A stretch of 64,000 nt of DNA. Source: Gluconacetobacter tumulisoli (GTDB lineage Bacteria; Pseudomonadota; Alphaproteobacteria; Acetobacterales; Acetobacteraceae). The position numbers and the translations under genes are program-made. The stretch is from contig NZ_JABEQM010000013.1 in the NCBI RefSeq assembly GCF_014174155.1, positions 32,953 through 96,952 of the forward strand. The letters run 5' to 3'. Below are positions 15,809 to 24,694 of this stretch, piece after piece (within the stretch, counting starts at the first letter, position 1; each line of letters begins with the position of its first letter). A model generated the notes under the pieces. That model was not told where the DNA came from, ran no database searches, and worked only from the letters and a program-made list of their open reading frames with translations.

Positions 15809-17016
15809 ACCACGATGTCATCATCATCGGCGGCGGCCCCGCCGGGCTGAGCGCCGCGCGCCACCTGCTGGCGTCCGGTGTGCGCGATGTCGTCGTCATC
15901 GAACGGAATCCGGAATGCGGCGGCCTTCCCCGCTTCTGCCTGCACAGGGGATGGGGCGCTCTCGATTTCGGACGGCTGTGGCGCGGACCGCGCTATGCGC
16001 GCGCCCTTGTCGAGGCCGCAGCCGGCGCGACATTTCTGACGAACTGTGCCGTCACGGCCCTTGAACCGGACGGCGTCGTCCGCGTGAACACGCCTGGCGG
16101 TCCCCGCACCCTCCGCGCGCGCGCGGTCCTGCTGGCGACCGGTATCCGCGAAATGCCGCGGTCCGCGCGACTGATCGGGGGAACCCGACCATGGGGGGTG
16201 ATGAATACCGGCGCGTTCCAGGAAATGGTCCGCTTCCAGACGCTGCCCTTTCGCGCACCCGTCATCATCGGCAGCGAACTGGTCGCCTTCTCCGCCCTGG
16301 AGACCGCACGCCACGCCGGCCTGCGGCCGGTCGCGCTGCTGGAGGAAAACAGCAGCCTTTCCGTTCCCGCCATCGTGGGCGCGGCGGCCCGCCTGCGCTA
16401 CCAGGTCCCGGTACGAACCGGCTGCCGCCTTGTCGAAATCTGCGGCCAGGATCGCGTCGAGGCGATCATCGTGGAAGACAATGGCGCACGCCGGCGCCTG
16501 CGATGCGACAGCATCGTCCTGTCCGGGCGCTTCGTGCCCGAAACCGCGCTGGTCGACGGCCGTACCATCCTGCGCGACCTGGACGGCACGCGTGGACCGG
16601 TGATCGACAATTTCTATCGCTGCACGGACCCCCGCATCTTCGCGGCGGGCAATGTGCTGCGCGGGGTCGAGCATTCGGGCTATGTCGCGCATGAAGGGCG
16701 GTCCGCCGCCGCCGCGATCCTGCGCGCGTTGCGCGACGACCTGCCCCCGTCGCGTCCCGCCATCGCGGTCGAAGGGCGCAACCTGCGCTATGTCTATCCA
16801 CAGCGCATCGTCCCGTCGGACGGCAAGACGATGCTGTTCGGACGTTCGGCCCGGGGCGCCGGCGGGGACCTGGTCGCCCGCGACGCATCCGGCCGGGAAC
16901 TGGCCCGCAGAAGCGTGGGACGATTCGCGTGGCCGCGCCTGACCCTTGAAATCCCGACGCCCGATGTCGAAACCTGCGATGCGCTGATTCTGGAACGGGA
17001 GCATTCCGGGCAATGA
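15805..17016 (+). CDS. NAD(P)/FAD-dependent oxidoreductase, GlpB-like partner of the upstream flavoprotein
   Basis: A 403-residue two-domain pyridine-nucleotide-type flavoprotein. The FAD motif IIIGGGPAGLSAARHL is at the N terminus, followed by NPECGGLPRFC, the LLATGIREMPRSAR second FAD contact, and a C-terminal DPRIFAAGNVLRGVEHSGY segment. There is no CxxC redox pair of the disulfide-reductase type. Its ATG overlaps the upstream stop (ATGA at 15805) and its own stop overlaps the kinase start, so three subunits are made together. Such DAO-flavoprotein plus pyridine-nucleotide flavoprotein pairs are known beside glycerol kinases in several bacteria; the electron route is not established. Confidence 0.78.
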   Translation: MNHDVIIIGGGPAGLSAARHLLASGVRDVVVIERNPECGGLPRFCLHRGWGALDFGRLWRGPRYARALVEAAAGATFLTNCAVTALEPDGVVRVNTPGGPRTLRARAVLLATGIREMPRSARLIGGTRPWGVMNTGAFQEMVRFQTLPFRAPVIIGSELVAFSALETARHAGLRPVALLEENSSLSVPAIVGAAARLRYQVPVRTGCRLVEICGQDRVEAIIVEDNGARRRLRCDSIVLSGRFVPETALVDGRTILRDLDGTRGPVIDNFYRCTDPRIFAAGNVLRGVEHSGYVAHEGRSAAAAILRALRDDLPPSRPAIAVEGRNLRYVYPQRIVPSDGKTMLFGRSARGAGGDLVARDASGRELARRSVGRFAWPRLTLEIPTPDVETCDALILEREHSGQ

Positions 17017-18449
17017 CCCTCTGTCTGGCGATCGATCAGGGCACCACAAGTACCAAGGCCTTTCGCTGGCGTCCCGGCACGGACATCGAACCGGCGGGCA
17101 GCCTGACGCACCGCCAGATCTATCCCCAGCCCGGCTGGGTCGAGCATGATCCGCGCGAGCTTCTGGCCCATGTCCGGACGCTGGTCGGCAACACGCCGGA
17201 CGCCACCGCGCTGGCCCTGGCGAACCAGGGCGAGACGGTCGTGATGTGGCATGCCCGCACGCACGAACCCCTGGCCAACGCAATCGTCTGGCAGGACCTG
17301 CGGACCCGCGACATGATCGAACGGTTGCGGGCCGAAGGCGCGGAAAAGGTGACGCTTGCCCGCGCGGGCCTGCCGCTGGATCCCTATTTCTCGGCCTCCA
17401 AGATGCGTTGGCTGCTCGACAATGTTCCCGGGGCGCGGTCACTGGCGGCCGCGGGCGACCTGCGCATCGGCACCAGCGACGCCTTCTTCCTCGACAGCCT
17501 GACCGGGACGTTCGCGACCGATATCTCGACAGCCTCCCGCACGTCGCTGATGAACCTGCGCACCGGCGCGTGGGACGCGGAACTGTGCGCCCTGTTCGAC
17601 ATCCCGCTGTCCTGCCTGCCCGAAATCCGTGCGACCCTGGGGCCGTTCGGACAGATCGCGGACGGCCCGGCCGTGGTCGCGAGCATCGTGGACCAGCAGG
17701 CCTCCCTGTTCGGCCATGACTGCAAGGAACCACGCGACATCAAGATCACCTTCGGAACCGGCGCGTTCATCCTGGGCATAACGGGAGCGGACCCCGTGGT
17801 CAGGCCGGCTTCGGGCATGCTGGCCACGGTGGCATGGATGTTTGACGGCACACCCACCTACGCGCTGGATGGCGGCGTGCTGTGTGCAGGTGCGGCCATA
17901 GAATGGGGGCGCAGCGTCGGTGTCATCGACACGCTCTCCCCCGTGTGGGACCCGGCGGATCGCTGCGCCGACCGTGGGCTGTTCTTCGTTCCGGCGCTCA
18001 ACGGCCTTGGCGCGCCGACATGGGATCGCGACGCACGCGGCAGCTGGACCGGCCTAGAACGAACGACCCGGCGCGAAGACCTGGGCCGCGCGATCTGGGA
18101 AGGCGTGGGCCTGCGCGCCCATCAGGTCGTCGCGGCGTTCGAACAGGCCTCCGGCGCGCGATGCGGGCGGATTTCCGTGGATGGCGGCATGTGCCGGAGC
18201 GCGGCCTTCCGCCAGTTCCTGGCCGACCTGTTCCGCCGCGACATCCATTTTGTCGATCATGGCGACCTGACCGCGGCGGGCCTGCTGCGCCTGTGCGCCC
18301 GGGCCCTGGGGTCCGGGCAGATGCCGCCGCTGTTCTGGCGGCGGACGCGGCCGCGGCATCCGGTCCCCGATGGCGCCATCGCCGCCTTCGCCGCCCTGAC
18401 CGCGCGCCCGGCCGGCCCGATCACCCCGACCGAAGAATCCCCGGCATGA
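17013..18449 (+). CDS. FGGY-family carbohydrate kinase, glycerol-kinase-like
   Basis: A 478-residue sugar or polyol kinase with the two RNase-H-like domains of the family. The phosphate-1 motif is CLAIDQGTTSTKAFRW at the N terminus; the adenosine-side motif includes FGTGAFIL and DGGMCRSAAFRQFLADLF. The NALVWQDLRT-like stretch (here NAIVWQDLRTRDMIE) is glycerol-kinase-like. The two flavoproteins upstream, joined by 4-nt overlaps, would oxidise its phosphorylated product, which fits glycerol or a related polyol such as erythritol. A DeoR gene 136 nt downstream is the expected kind of regulator for a sugar-phosphate operon. Confidence 0.82.
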   Translation: MTLCLAIDQGTTSTKAFRWRPGTDIEPAGSLTHRQIYPQPGWVEHDPRELLAHVRTLVGNTPDATALALANQGETVVMWHARTHEPLANAIVWQDLRTRDMIERLRAEGAEKVTLARAGLPLDPYFSASKMRWLLDNVPGARSLAAAGDLRIGTSDAFFLDSLTGTFATDISTASRTSLMNLRTGAWDAELCALFDIPLSCLPEIRATLGPFGQIADGPAVVASIVDQQASLFGHDCKEPRDIKITFGTGAFILGITGADPVVRPASGMLATVAWMFDGTPTYALDGGVLCAGAAIEWGRSVGVIDTLSPVWDPADRCADRGLFFVPALNGLGAPTWDRDARGSWTGLERTTRREDLGRAIWEGVGLRAHQVVAAFEQASGARCGRISVDGGMCRSAAFRQFLADLFRRDIHFVDHGDLTAAGLLRLCARALGSGQMPPLFWRRTRPRHPVPDGAIAAFAALTARPAGPITPTEESPA

Positions 18450-18585
18450 GGTCCATCCCCAATCTGGTCAGCGATTCCCAGCCCCCTTACAGTTCCCGCC
18501 GTAACGATGAACCGAGCGGAATGAGGGCTGCCTCCATCCCCCCGATCCGGCAAGGTTGCATGCTGCAGGACAGGAACATCATGCG

Positions 18586-19359
18586 ATGCGCGTAAAAAGC
18601 CGACAGAAAATCATTCTTGAAATGGCACAGGGGGCGTCCCTGCTGACCGTCGAGGAGGTCGCCGAGCAGCTGCATGTTTCGCGGGAAACGATCCGCCGCG
18701 ATTTCGTCAGCCTGGATGCGCAGGGATTGCTGCGCCGGGTCCATGGCGGCGCGCGCCCGGCCGTCAATGCGACATCGGAAGAGCCGTTCCACACGCGGCA
18801 GACGAAGAATGTCGATGCCAAGACCATAATCGCGCAGGCCGCCGCGCGCCTGGTGCAGCCCGGCGAAACCGTGATGATCGATACCGGCAGCACCACCCTG
18901 GCGTTTGCCCTGGCAATTCCCGCCGACATCGAATTGACGGTCATTACCAATTCATTGCGCATCGCGGACATTCTTTCGCGAACATCCGTCCGCCGCGACA
19001 TCTATGTCCTGGGCGGAGAGTTCCGACCGGAAACCCAGCAGATCCTGGGGACTTTCTGTCTTGACCAGATCGACCGCTTCCGCGCCGACCATGCGATCAT
19101 CGGTGTCGGCGCGATCAGTCGAAGCGGGGATCTGATGGATTACGACCCGCAGGAAGCGCAACTGGCACGCGCCATGATCGTGCGGTCGCACAAGACGACC
19201 GTCCTGGCCGATCATTCCAAATTCGATTCCTACGCGCTGATCGGCCTGTGCGCATTCGGCGATATCAACCGGATCGTGACCGACACCCCCCCCGCCGAGG
19301 AATTCTGCAGCATGGCCCGCCGCCTGAATGTCGAACTGATCGTCGCCGCGCAGGACTGA
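18586..19359 (+). CDS. DeoR-family transcriptional regulator (GlpR-like)
   Basis: A 257-residue repressor. The N-terminal winged helix has TVEEVAEQLHVSRETIRRDF and GLLRRVHGGA (about 20-65), the family signature. The C-terminal DeoRC sensor domain has the phosphosugar-binding ETVMIDTGSTTLAFA and DHAIIGVGAISRSGDLMDYD motifs. ATG at 18586 has AGGAA 9-10 nt upstream and is preferred to a TTG ten codons earlier. Family members bind a sugar phosphate, here probably the product of the upstream kinase. It may repress the flavoprotein-kinase operon, the following two genes, or both. Confidence 0.88.
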   Translation: MRVKSRQKIILEMAQGASLLTVEEVAEQLHVSRETIRRDFVSLDAQGLLRRVHGGARPAVNATSEEPFHTRQTKNVDAKTIIAQAAARLVQPGETVMIDTGSTTLAFALAIPADIELTVITNSLRIADILSRTSVRRDIYVLGGEFRPETQQILGTFCLDQIDRFRADHAIIGVGAISRSGDLMDYDPQEAQLARAMIVRSHKTTVLADHSKFDSYALIGLCAFGDINRIVTDTPPAEEFCSMARRLNVELIVAAQD

Positions 19360-19438
19360 TTTTCATGCCGACGAGCCCCCTCGCCGGCCCCGTCGCGGCA
19401 TCGTCCCCCGTCGTTTACCCCTCAAGACGTGAGAAACC

Positions 19439-21154
19439 ATGACCAGTCCCACTCCACCACAGCGATCCCTGCCATTTACATGCGACAAGACGCCCGTCAC
19501 GGGGCGGAGCGGCGTCGTCGTCACCAACCATCCCCTTGGCACGGCAGCCGGGGCCGAAATGCTGGCCGCCGGCGGAAACGCCTTTGACGCCGCCGCCGCG
19601 TCACTGCTTGCCCTGACGGTCGTCGAACCGATGATGGTAGGGGTCGGGGGTGGCGGCCTGTCACATCTGCGCCTGGCGAACGGACAGCACATCGTCATCG
19701 ACGCCCTGTCCTGCGCCGCGCAGTCGATGACACCGACGATCTACGAGCCCCTCTCCGACGAGCCTGCGCTCTATATGGATGTCAAGGGCCGCCGGAATCT
19801 TGTCGGCGCGACATCGGTGGCCGTGCCCGGCAACCTGCTGGGCTGGCACGGAATGCAGACGCGCTTCGGCAAGCTTCCGTTCGCCGATGTCGTCGCCCCG
19901 GCGATCCGGCTTGCGAAATCGGGCTTTTCCGTCACGAACTATCTGGCCGGCGCGGTACGGGAACACGCCGCGGATCTCGCGGCCGATCCCACCATGCGCG
20001 CGGTCTTCCTGCCGGACGGCACGCCGGTCAAGGCCGGAACACGCCTGCGCCAGCCGCTCTATGGTGAAAGCCTGGAACTGATCGCCCGCGACGGCGCCGC
20101 CGCGCTGCACGGTGGCGCACTGGGCGCGGCACTGGTGCGTGCCATCGCGAACAGCCCCGATCCCGGCTGGTTGACCGAGGCCGACCTGCGCGACTACCGC
20201 ACGATCGACCGGGCCCCGATCGTCGGCAGCTATCGCGGGTTTGAAATCGTCGGGCCGCCACCGCCGGCATCTTCGGGTGTTCACGTCACGCAGATGCTGA
20301 ACATGCTTGAATCCTTCGACATCGGCGCGATGGGCTTCGGCAGCACCGAAAGCCTGCGCGTACTCGCGGAAATCATCCGCGTCGCGTTCGAGGACCGACG
20401 CCGTTTCAGCGGCGATCCGGCCTTTGTCGATGTGCCGGTCGAACGCCTGACGTCAAAATCCTACGCGCATGAATGCATCGACCGCCTGGCATCATCGGGC
20501 GGCGCATTGTCCGACCTGCGCCCCCTGCTGCGTGAAAGCCAGGATACCACCCACATCACGGTGGCGGACAAGGACGGCAACATCGTCGCCGCAACGCATA
20601 CGATCAATGGCCTGTTCGGCGCCCGGTTCATGGATCCGGAAACCGGCGTCATCCCCAACAACTACATGAGCAATTTCGACCCGCATCCCGGTCATGCGCT
20701 TTCGATCCAGCCCGGCAAGCGCGTGCCCACCTCGATGGCGCCCATGATCGTGCGCAAGGACACGAAGCCGGTTTTCGCACTGGGCATGCCCGGCGGATTG
20801 CGCATCTTCCCGTCCGTGTTCCAGTCGATCGTCAACCTGATCGACCATGGCATGACCCTGCAGGACGCGGTCGAGGCCCCCCGCCTGTGGACGCAGGGAC
20901 AGGAGCTGGAGATCGAGCCCGCTTACGAGCCAGCGCGGGCCGGCCTTGAAGCGGCAGGCTATGACGTGCGCCCCAAGCCGCATATCGGCGGCGGCATGAA
21001 CGCCATTTCGTTTTCCCCCGACGGCATGATGGAAGGGGCCGCATGCTGGCGCGCGGATGGCACCGCGGTCGCGCTGGGCGGCGGCCTTGCCAAGCCAGGC
21101 GTCCGCTTCTGGCCGGACAAGGCCCCCGACCCGTCATCCGAAGAACCCGAATAA
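19439..21154 (+). CDS. Gamma-glutamyltransferase-family Ntn hydrolase without signal peptide
   Basis: A 571-residue gamma-glutamyltranspeptidase homologue. Autoprocessing should occur before Thr370 in DTTHITVADKDGN, giving large and small subunits. Conserved GGT segments are AGAEMLAAGGNAFDAAAASL, VEPMMVGVGGGG and the PTSMAPMIV / GMPGG oxyanion region. Unlike secreted GGTs there is no signal peptide, so the enzyme is probably cytoplasmic, as in the amidase-like branch (e.g. acylases or oxamate amidohydrolase). It sits 79 nt after the DeoR gene and 15 nt before a D-2-hydroxyacid dehydrogenase, so the two likely act on one compound, perhaps releasing and then reducing a 2-oxo acid. True glutathione hydrolysis is not supported by context. 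Confidence 0.83.
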   Translation: MTSPTPPQRSLPFTCDKTPVTGRSGVVVTNHPLGTAAGAEMLAAGGNAFDAAAASLLALTVVEPMMVGVGGGGLSHLRLANGQHIVIDALSCAAQSMTPTIYEPLSDEPALYMDVKGRRNLVGATSVAVPGNLLGWHGMQTRFGKLPFADVVAPAIRLAKSGFSVTNYLAGAVREHAADLAADPTMRAVFLPDGTPVKAGTRLRQPLYGESLELIARDGAAALHGGALGAALVRAIANSPDPGWLTEADLRDYRTIDRAPIVGSYRGFEIVGPPPPASSGVHVTQMLNMLESFDIGAMGFGSTESLRVLAEIIRVAFEDRRRFSGDPAFVDVPVERLTSKSYAHECIDRLASSGGALSDLRPLLRESQDTTHITVADKDGNIVAATHTINGLFGARFMDPETGVIPNNYMSNFDPHPGHALSIQPGKRVPTSMAPMIVRKDTKPVFALGMPGGLRIFPSVFQSIVNLIDHGMTLQDAVEAPRLWTQGQELEIEPAYEPARAGLEAAGYDVRPKPHIGGGMNAISFSPDGMMEGAACWRADGTAVALGGGLAKPGVRFWPDKAPDPSSEEPE

Positions 21155-21169
21155 CAAAGGATTATTGGC

Positions 21170-22141
21170 ATGGTAAGCCGCCTCGTCATCCTGGACCCCA
21201 TGGCACAGCCGGGGCTCGATAAATTCGCGCAGTACCTCCCGGAGGATTTCGAGATTGCGACATCGCGCAGCCGCGAAGCCGCCGACCAGATCGAAGCCAT
21301 CACGGGTGCGACGTTCGTCATCACGGCGGACGTCCCGGTCACCGCCGCGATGATGGAGGCCGGCGCGGCCTCCGGCCTGAAGGCCGTTCAGAAATGGGGC
21401 GTCGGCTACGACAATATCGATCTGGAAAGCGCACGGCGCCTGGGTGTCCGCGTCCTGCGCACCACCGGCAGCAATGCCGTCGCCGTCGCGGAAACGGCGC
21501 TGGCGCTGATCCTCGGCCTGCAGCGCAACATCATTCCCGGCCATGTCGGCCTTCAGAAAGGCCTGTGGCTGAAGCGCTCGCTCAGCGAAACGTCGATGCG
21601 CCTGACCGGAAAGACCGTCGGTCTGGTCGGACTGGGCTATATCGGCAAGCAGCTCGCGCGGCTGTTGCGCGGCTTCGACTGTGACGTGATCTATACCAAG
21701 CGCACGCCGATTTCCGCCGAGGAAGCCCGGGAGCTGCGCGCGCGCCTCGTCACGCTCGACGAGCTGATCGAAACATCCGACGTCATCTCGCTGCACTGCG
21801 CCCTGACCGAGGAAACAGCCAACATGATCAACCGGGAATCGATCGCCCGGATGAAAAAGGGCTCGATCCTCGTCAACACGGCACGCGGCGGCCTGGTCAA
21901 TGAGGAAGACCTGGCAGAGGCCGTGGAAAGCGGTCATCTGCGGGGTGCGGCCGTCGACGTGTTCCCGGTCGAACCGATCGCCCCCGACCATCGCTTCGTG
22001 GGTGTCGAACGCATCACGATCACCCCGCATATCGGGGCCATTGCCGCCGACACCTATGCGACGAACGTGCAGCGCATGGTGCATAACCTGGCCTGTGTGG
22101 CGGCAGGCACCGAACCGCCGGAACTCGACGTCCTCGTCTGA
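21170..22141 (+). CDS. D-isomer-specific 2-hydroxyacid dehydrogenase, NAD(P)-linked
   Basis: A 323-residue dehydrogenase. The nucleotide motif is VGLVGLGYIGKQLA in the middle. The catalytic Arg is in VNTARGGLVNEEDL, Glu in the DVFPVEPI stretch, and His in ITPHIGAIAADTY. The family interconverts 2-oxo acids and D-2-hydroxy acids (glyoxylate, hydroxypyruvate, phosphoglycerate). It is 15 nt downstream of the GGT-family gene and is the last gene before a strong terminator, so it shares that transcript. There is no ACT domain, so it is not the regulated serine-pathway SerA. The exact substrate is unknown. Confidence 0.86.
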   Translation: MVSRLVILDPMAQPGLDKFAQYLPEDFEIATSRSREAADQIEAITGATFVITADVPVTAAMMEAGAASGLKAVQKWGVGYDNIDLESARRLGVRVLRTTGSNAVAVAETALALILGLQRNIIPGHVGLQKGLWLKRSLSETSMRLTGKTVGLVGLGYIGKQLARLLRGFDCDVIYTKRTPISAEEARELRARLVTLDELIETSDVISLHCALTEETANMINRESIARMKKGSILVNTARGGLVNEEDLAEAVESGHLRGAAVDVFPVEPIAPDHRFVGVERITITPHIGAIAADTYATNVQRMVHNLACVAAGTEPPELDVLV

Positions 22142-22164
22142 TCCATGCCCTGGCAAGGATGAGA

Positions 22165-22200
22165 AAGGGCCGTGCAACATAGTTGCACGGCCCTTCTTTT
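22165..22200 (+). terminator. Strong Rho-independent terminator
   Basis: A perfect 14-bp stem, AAGGGCCGTGCAAC (22165-22178) with GTTGCACGGCCCTT (22182-22195), ATA loop, followed by CTTTT. It ends the plus-strand transcript 24 nt after the hydroxyacid dehydrogenase stop. The opposite strand also has a short T-rich exit, so it may serve the convergent MFS gene too. Confidence 0.92.
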
Positions 22201-22240
22201 CAATCGGACGACCCGGTTCCGCGATCCCCAAGGATATGAC

Positions 22241-23491
22241 CTACTCGAATTCCGCCCCTGCGATGGAGGTGGTCACGCCGTCGCGCGCGCCCTTCCCCAG
22301 GCGTGTCGGAATAAACCAGACACCTGCCGCGGCGAGGCCATAGACGGCGGCCATTCCGGCGACGGCGGCCCAGCTGTGCTGATGCTTGAAGAGCATTTCG
22401 GACCAGACCGGACCGATCGAGGCGACCCAGTTCCCGACCAGGGCCGTACAGCCCGCAACGACCGCCGTGCTGCGCGGAAAGCTCTGCACATGGGACCAGG
22501 TCAGAACCTGGCACAGGCCAACGCCCGCCGTCGCGCCGGCGGAAAACACCAATGTCAGCCACAGCGATGGCGACAGGATGGCCCCTGCCATACAGGCCGT
22601 CGCCCAGATGATCCCGATGATCCGCGCGCGACGGGCCGGAAACGAGCGCCCTTCCGTCTCTCGCCGCTTCATGTATTTGATCAGGGCGCCGGACAGCAGC
22701 ACAGCCCCATATAGCGACACGGCCGGGATCGAGAAGAGGCGACCGGCCTGGAAGCTGGAAATGGGGAACCGCGACGTCAGGAAATGAAGGAATGTCACGT
22801 GGCAGAAGCTTTGTACGCCAGAGACACCCCCATAGAAAACCGCGATCTGCACAGTTGGAAGAATGGCCAGGCGCGCACGCGGCTGTGCCGGGGTTTCGGG
22901 CGTCCTTTCCGGCGCCGCCTCAAGCGAGGGGCCGCCATAGCAGAAGAAAATGATGGCGCTGAAAACAAGACCCACCAGCCCATAGATCAGAAAACAGCCG
23001 CGCCAGCCGAAAGACTGCAATACATACGCGGTCAATACCCCGCTGACGGCATAGCCGACATACAACCCCCCGAGCAGCGTGGAACTCGCGGCTTCACGCT
23101 CTGATTGGGAAAAGAGCAGTTTCAGGGCAAAGATACACGCAACCCAGTCCGGGGCCTGCCCAAGGCCAAGCAGGATGCGAACGGCGAAAAAGCCGCTGAC
23201 ATGTGTCTGTAGAGACGTAAGGATGGTCGCCAGCGACCACATCAGGCAGGCCCCGGAAAGCGCCCATCGCACGCCGATCCGGTGTGTGAACCAGCCGGCG
23301 GGAACCTGCAGCAAGGCATAGACGGCGGTGGAAATCGTAATCAGTTCAGCCATCAACACCGGGTCGATATGAATAGCCTGCTGAACCTGGGGGGAGCTGA
23401 TCGTCAGGGCGGTACGATCGACGCCGAGAATGAAATTTATCGGAACGAGAAGAAAGAGCAGGATAAACCATCGATTTTGTCGAAACGTCAT
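22241..23491 (-). CDS. MFS transporter, ACS-like
   Basis: A 416-residue inner-membrane carrier with about 12 helices. The first helix (RWFILLFLLVPINFILGVDR), the VPAGWFTHRIGVRWALSGA loop and ILLGLGQAPDW helix are those of the organic-anion branch of the MFS. The ATG at 23491 (MTFRQNR) is chosen because GGAGG lies about 10 nt upstream in the message; a longer frame would add 18 polar residues. It is the last of five minus-strand genes and lies beyond a hairpin after the creatininase-family gene, so it may be transcribed separately. Substrate unknown; the neighbours suggest an amide or carboxylate. Confidence 0.82.
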   Translation of the reverse strand: MTFRQNRWFILLFLLVPINFILGVDRTALTISSPQVQQAIHIDPVLMAELITISTAVYALLQVPAGWFTHRIGVRWALSGACLMWSLATILTSLQTHVSGFFAVRILLGLGQAPDWVACIFALKLLFSQSEREAASSTLLGGLYVGYAVSGVLTAYVLQSFGWRGCFLIYGLVGLVFSAIIFFCYGGPSLEAAPERTPETPAQPRARLAILPTVQIAVFYGGVSGVQSFCHVTFLHFLTSRFPISSFQAGRLFSIPAVSLYGAVLLSGALIKYMKRRETEGRSFPARRARIIGIIWATACMAGAILSPSLWLTLVFSAGATAGVGLCQVLTWSHVQSFPRSTAVVAGCTALVGNWVASIGPVWSEMLFKHQHSWAAVAGMAAVYGLAAAGVWFIPTRLGKGARDGVTTSIAGAEFE

Positions 23492-23659
23492 TCCAACCCC
23501 ACCTCCCTGTTTCAAATGCCGTGACCTTACCGCCCATCCGGGCATGAAGCAGCCTGTTCACCCTGTCATTCGTTCATGGGCCCGCACCCGCGCATCATGC
23601 AATCAAAACGGAATTTAGAATCAGAGATACATGACATTCCTACAGCGCGATCAAACAAC

Positions 23660-23689
23660 TCCCGATCAGATGGGCACATCCGATCGGGA
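23660..23689 (-). terminator. Hairpin terminator of the creatininase-family gene
   Basis: TCCCGATC (23660-23667) and GATCGGGA (23682-23689) form a perfect 8-bp stem, with an inner GATG/CATC pairing. Read on the minus strand it lies 26 nt after the stop and is followed by GTTGTTTG, a weak U-rich exit. Confidence 0.55.
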
Positions 23690-23715
23690 ATTTCACACTG
23701 CACGGCGAAACGATG

Positions 23716-24543
23716 TCAGAGAACAGCCTTGCCCGTCTGCGGGTCGGAATTCCTGACCACATGGGTGGCGACATCGGCACCGATCCTGACCAGTTTCTCG
23801 ACCAGGGCCGCACCGGTTTCGGGGGAACACAATTGCGGATCGCCGCCCCAGACGCCATTGGGCACGGTATCACCACCTTCCAACGGAACCGTAATGGTCC
23901 CCTCGCCGATCCCCAGGGACGTGAAGCCGGTCACCGGCAGGCCCCAGACCTCACCCGGCACGGTCGGTCCCGGGATATATTGATGGCGGATCAAATGCGG
24001 GAACAGATGCATCACCACACTGGTCAGCGGATTGCAGCCATGGCCACTCGACTTCGCGGCCACATCCTTGCCCAGGATGGCCGGAAGAAGCCCGTAACCG
24101 ACACGCCACAGATACAGCGCCGGCATGACGATGCCGCGTTCCAGCCAGACCTTCTGCGTCGCATCGTTGATCACGCCGCAATTGCCGGCATGCCCGTTGA
24201 TGAACACCACGCGGGTCAAACCATGGCGAAGCAGGCAGCGCAGCATGTCGTCGACAACGGCGCGCAACGTGGACTGCGACAGGGCAATGCCGCCCGGCAT
24301 GTAACCGAAGAAATCTTCGCCGCCAAACGGTACCACGGGCGCGACATAGGTTTCCGTGCCCTCGGCCGTGGCCTTTTCGGCGATCAGCTCGGCAATGCGG
24401 GCGGCGGAAAGGTAATCTCCCATCGGGGCATGCGGCCCCTGATCTTCGAAACTGCCCATCGGCAGTAGAATGACCGGCTTGCGCACGGCGGCTTCCCGCA
24501 TTTCCGCGGCCGAAAGTTCCGCAAGATAATAGGAAGAAGGCAT
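23716..24543 (-). CDS. Creatininase-family amidohydrolase with altered metal-ligand motif
   Basis: A 275-residue metal-dependent hydrolase of the creatininase/MftE/FAPy-deformylase superfamily, which opens cyclic amides or removes formyl and peptide groups. The N-terminal motif reads PMGSFEDQGPHAPMGDY, against the usual GSxEQHGPHLPxxTD: Glu33 and Asp43 are kept, but the ligand His of EQH is Gln35. The second site, FINGHAGN, is intact. The change could mean an altered metal site or a distinct subfamily. It lies between a TonB receptor and an MFS carrier on the same strand, suggesting that the compound imported is a substrate with a C-N bond. Cytoplasmic, no signal peptide. Confidence 0.82.
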   Translation of the reverse strand: MPSSYYLAELSAAEMREAAVRKPVILLPMGSFEDQGPHAPMGDYLSAARIAELIAEKATAEGTETYVAPVVPFGGEDFFGYMPGGIALSQSTLRAVVDDMLRCLLRHGLTRVVFINGHAGNCGVINDATQKVWLERGIVMPALYLWRVGYGLLPAILGKDVAAKSSGHGCNPLTSVVMHLFPHLIRHQYIPGPTVPGEVWGLPVTGFTSLGIGEGTITVPLEGGDTVPNGVWGGDPQLCSPETGAALVEKLVRIGADVATHVVRNSDPQTGKAVL

Positions 24544-24620
24544 AACGTCTCCTCTTGGGATCGGGTCGCGCTACGCTTATGCAAGGCTGCGAAACGGGCC
24601 CGTCATATTCAACATGTTGT

Positions 24621-24648
24621 CCCGACCAGGCCCGTTGTCCTGGTCGGG
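24621..24648. terminator. Hairpin between the TonB receptor and the creatininase-family gene
   Basis: A perfect 10-bp stem, CCCGACCAGG (24621-24630) with CCTGGTCGGG (24639-24648), lies 46 nt past the receptor stop. The T-rich side (TTTATT) is on the plus strand, which carries no gene here; on the minus strand it would be an RNA-stabilising or Rho-assisted hairpin that reduces read-through from the receptor. Confidence 0.5.
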
Positions 24649-24694
24649 TTTATTCCGTGATGCCGGGCGCGGGACCATGCCGCGCCCGCCGTCA

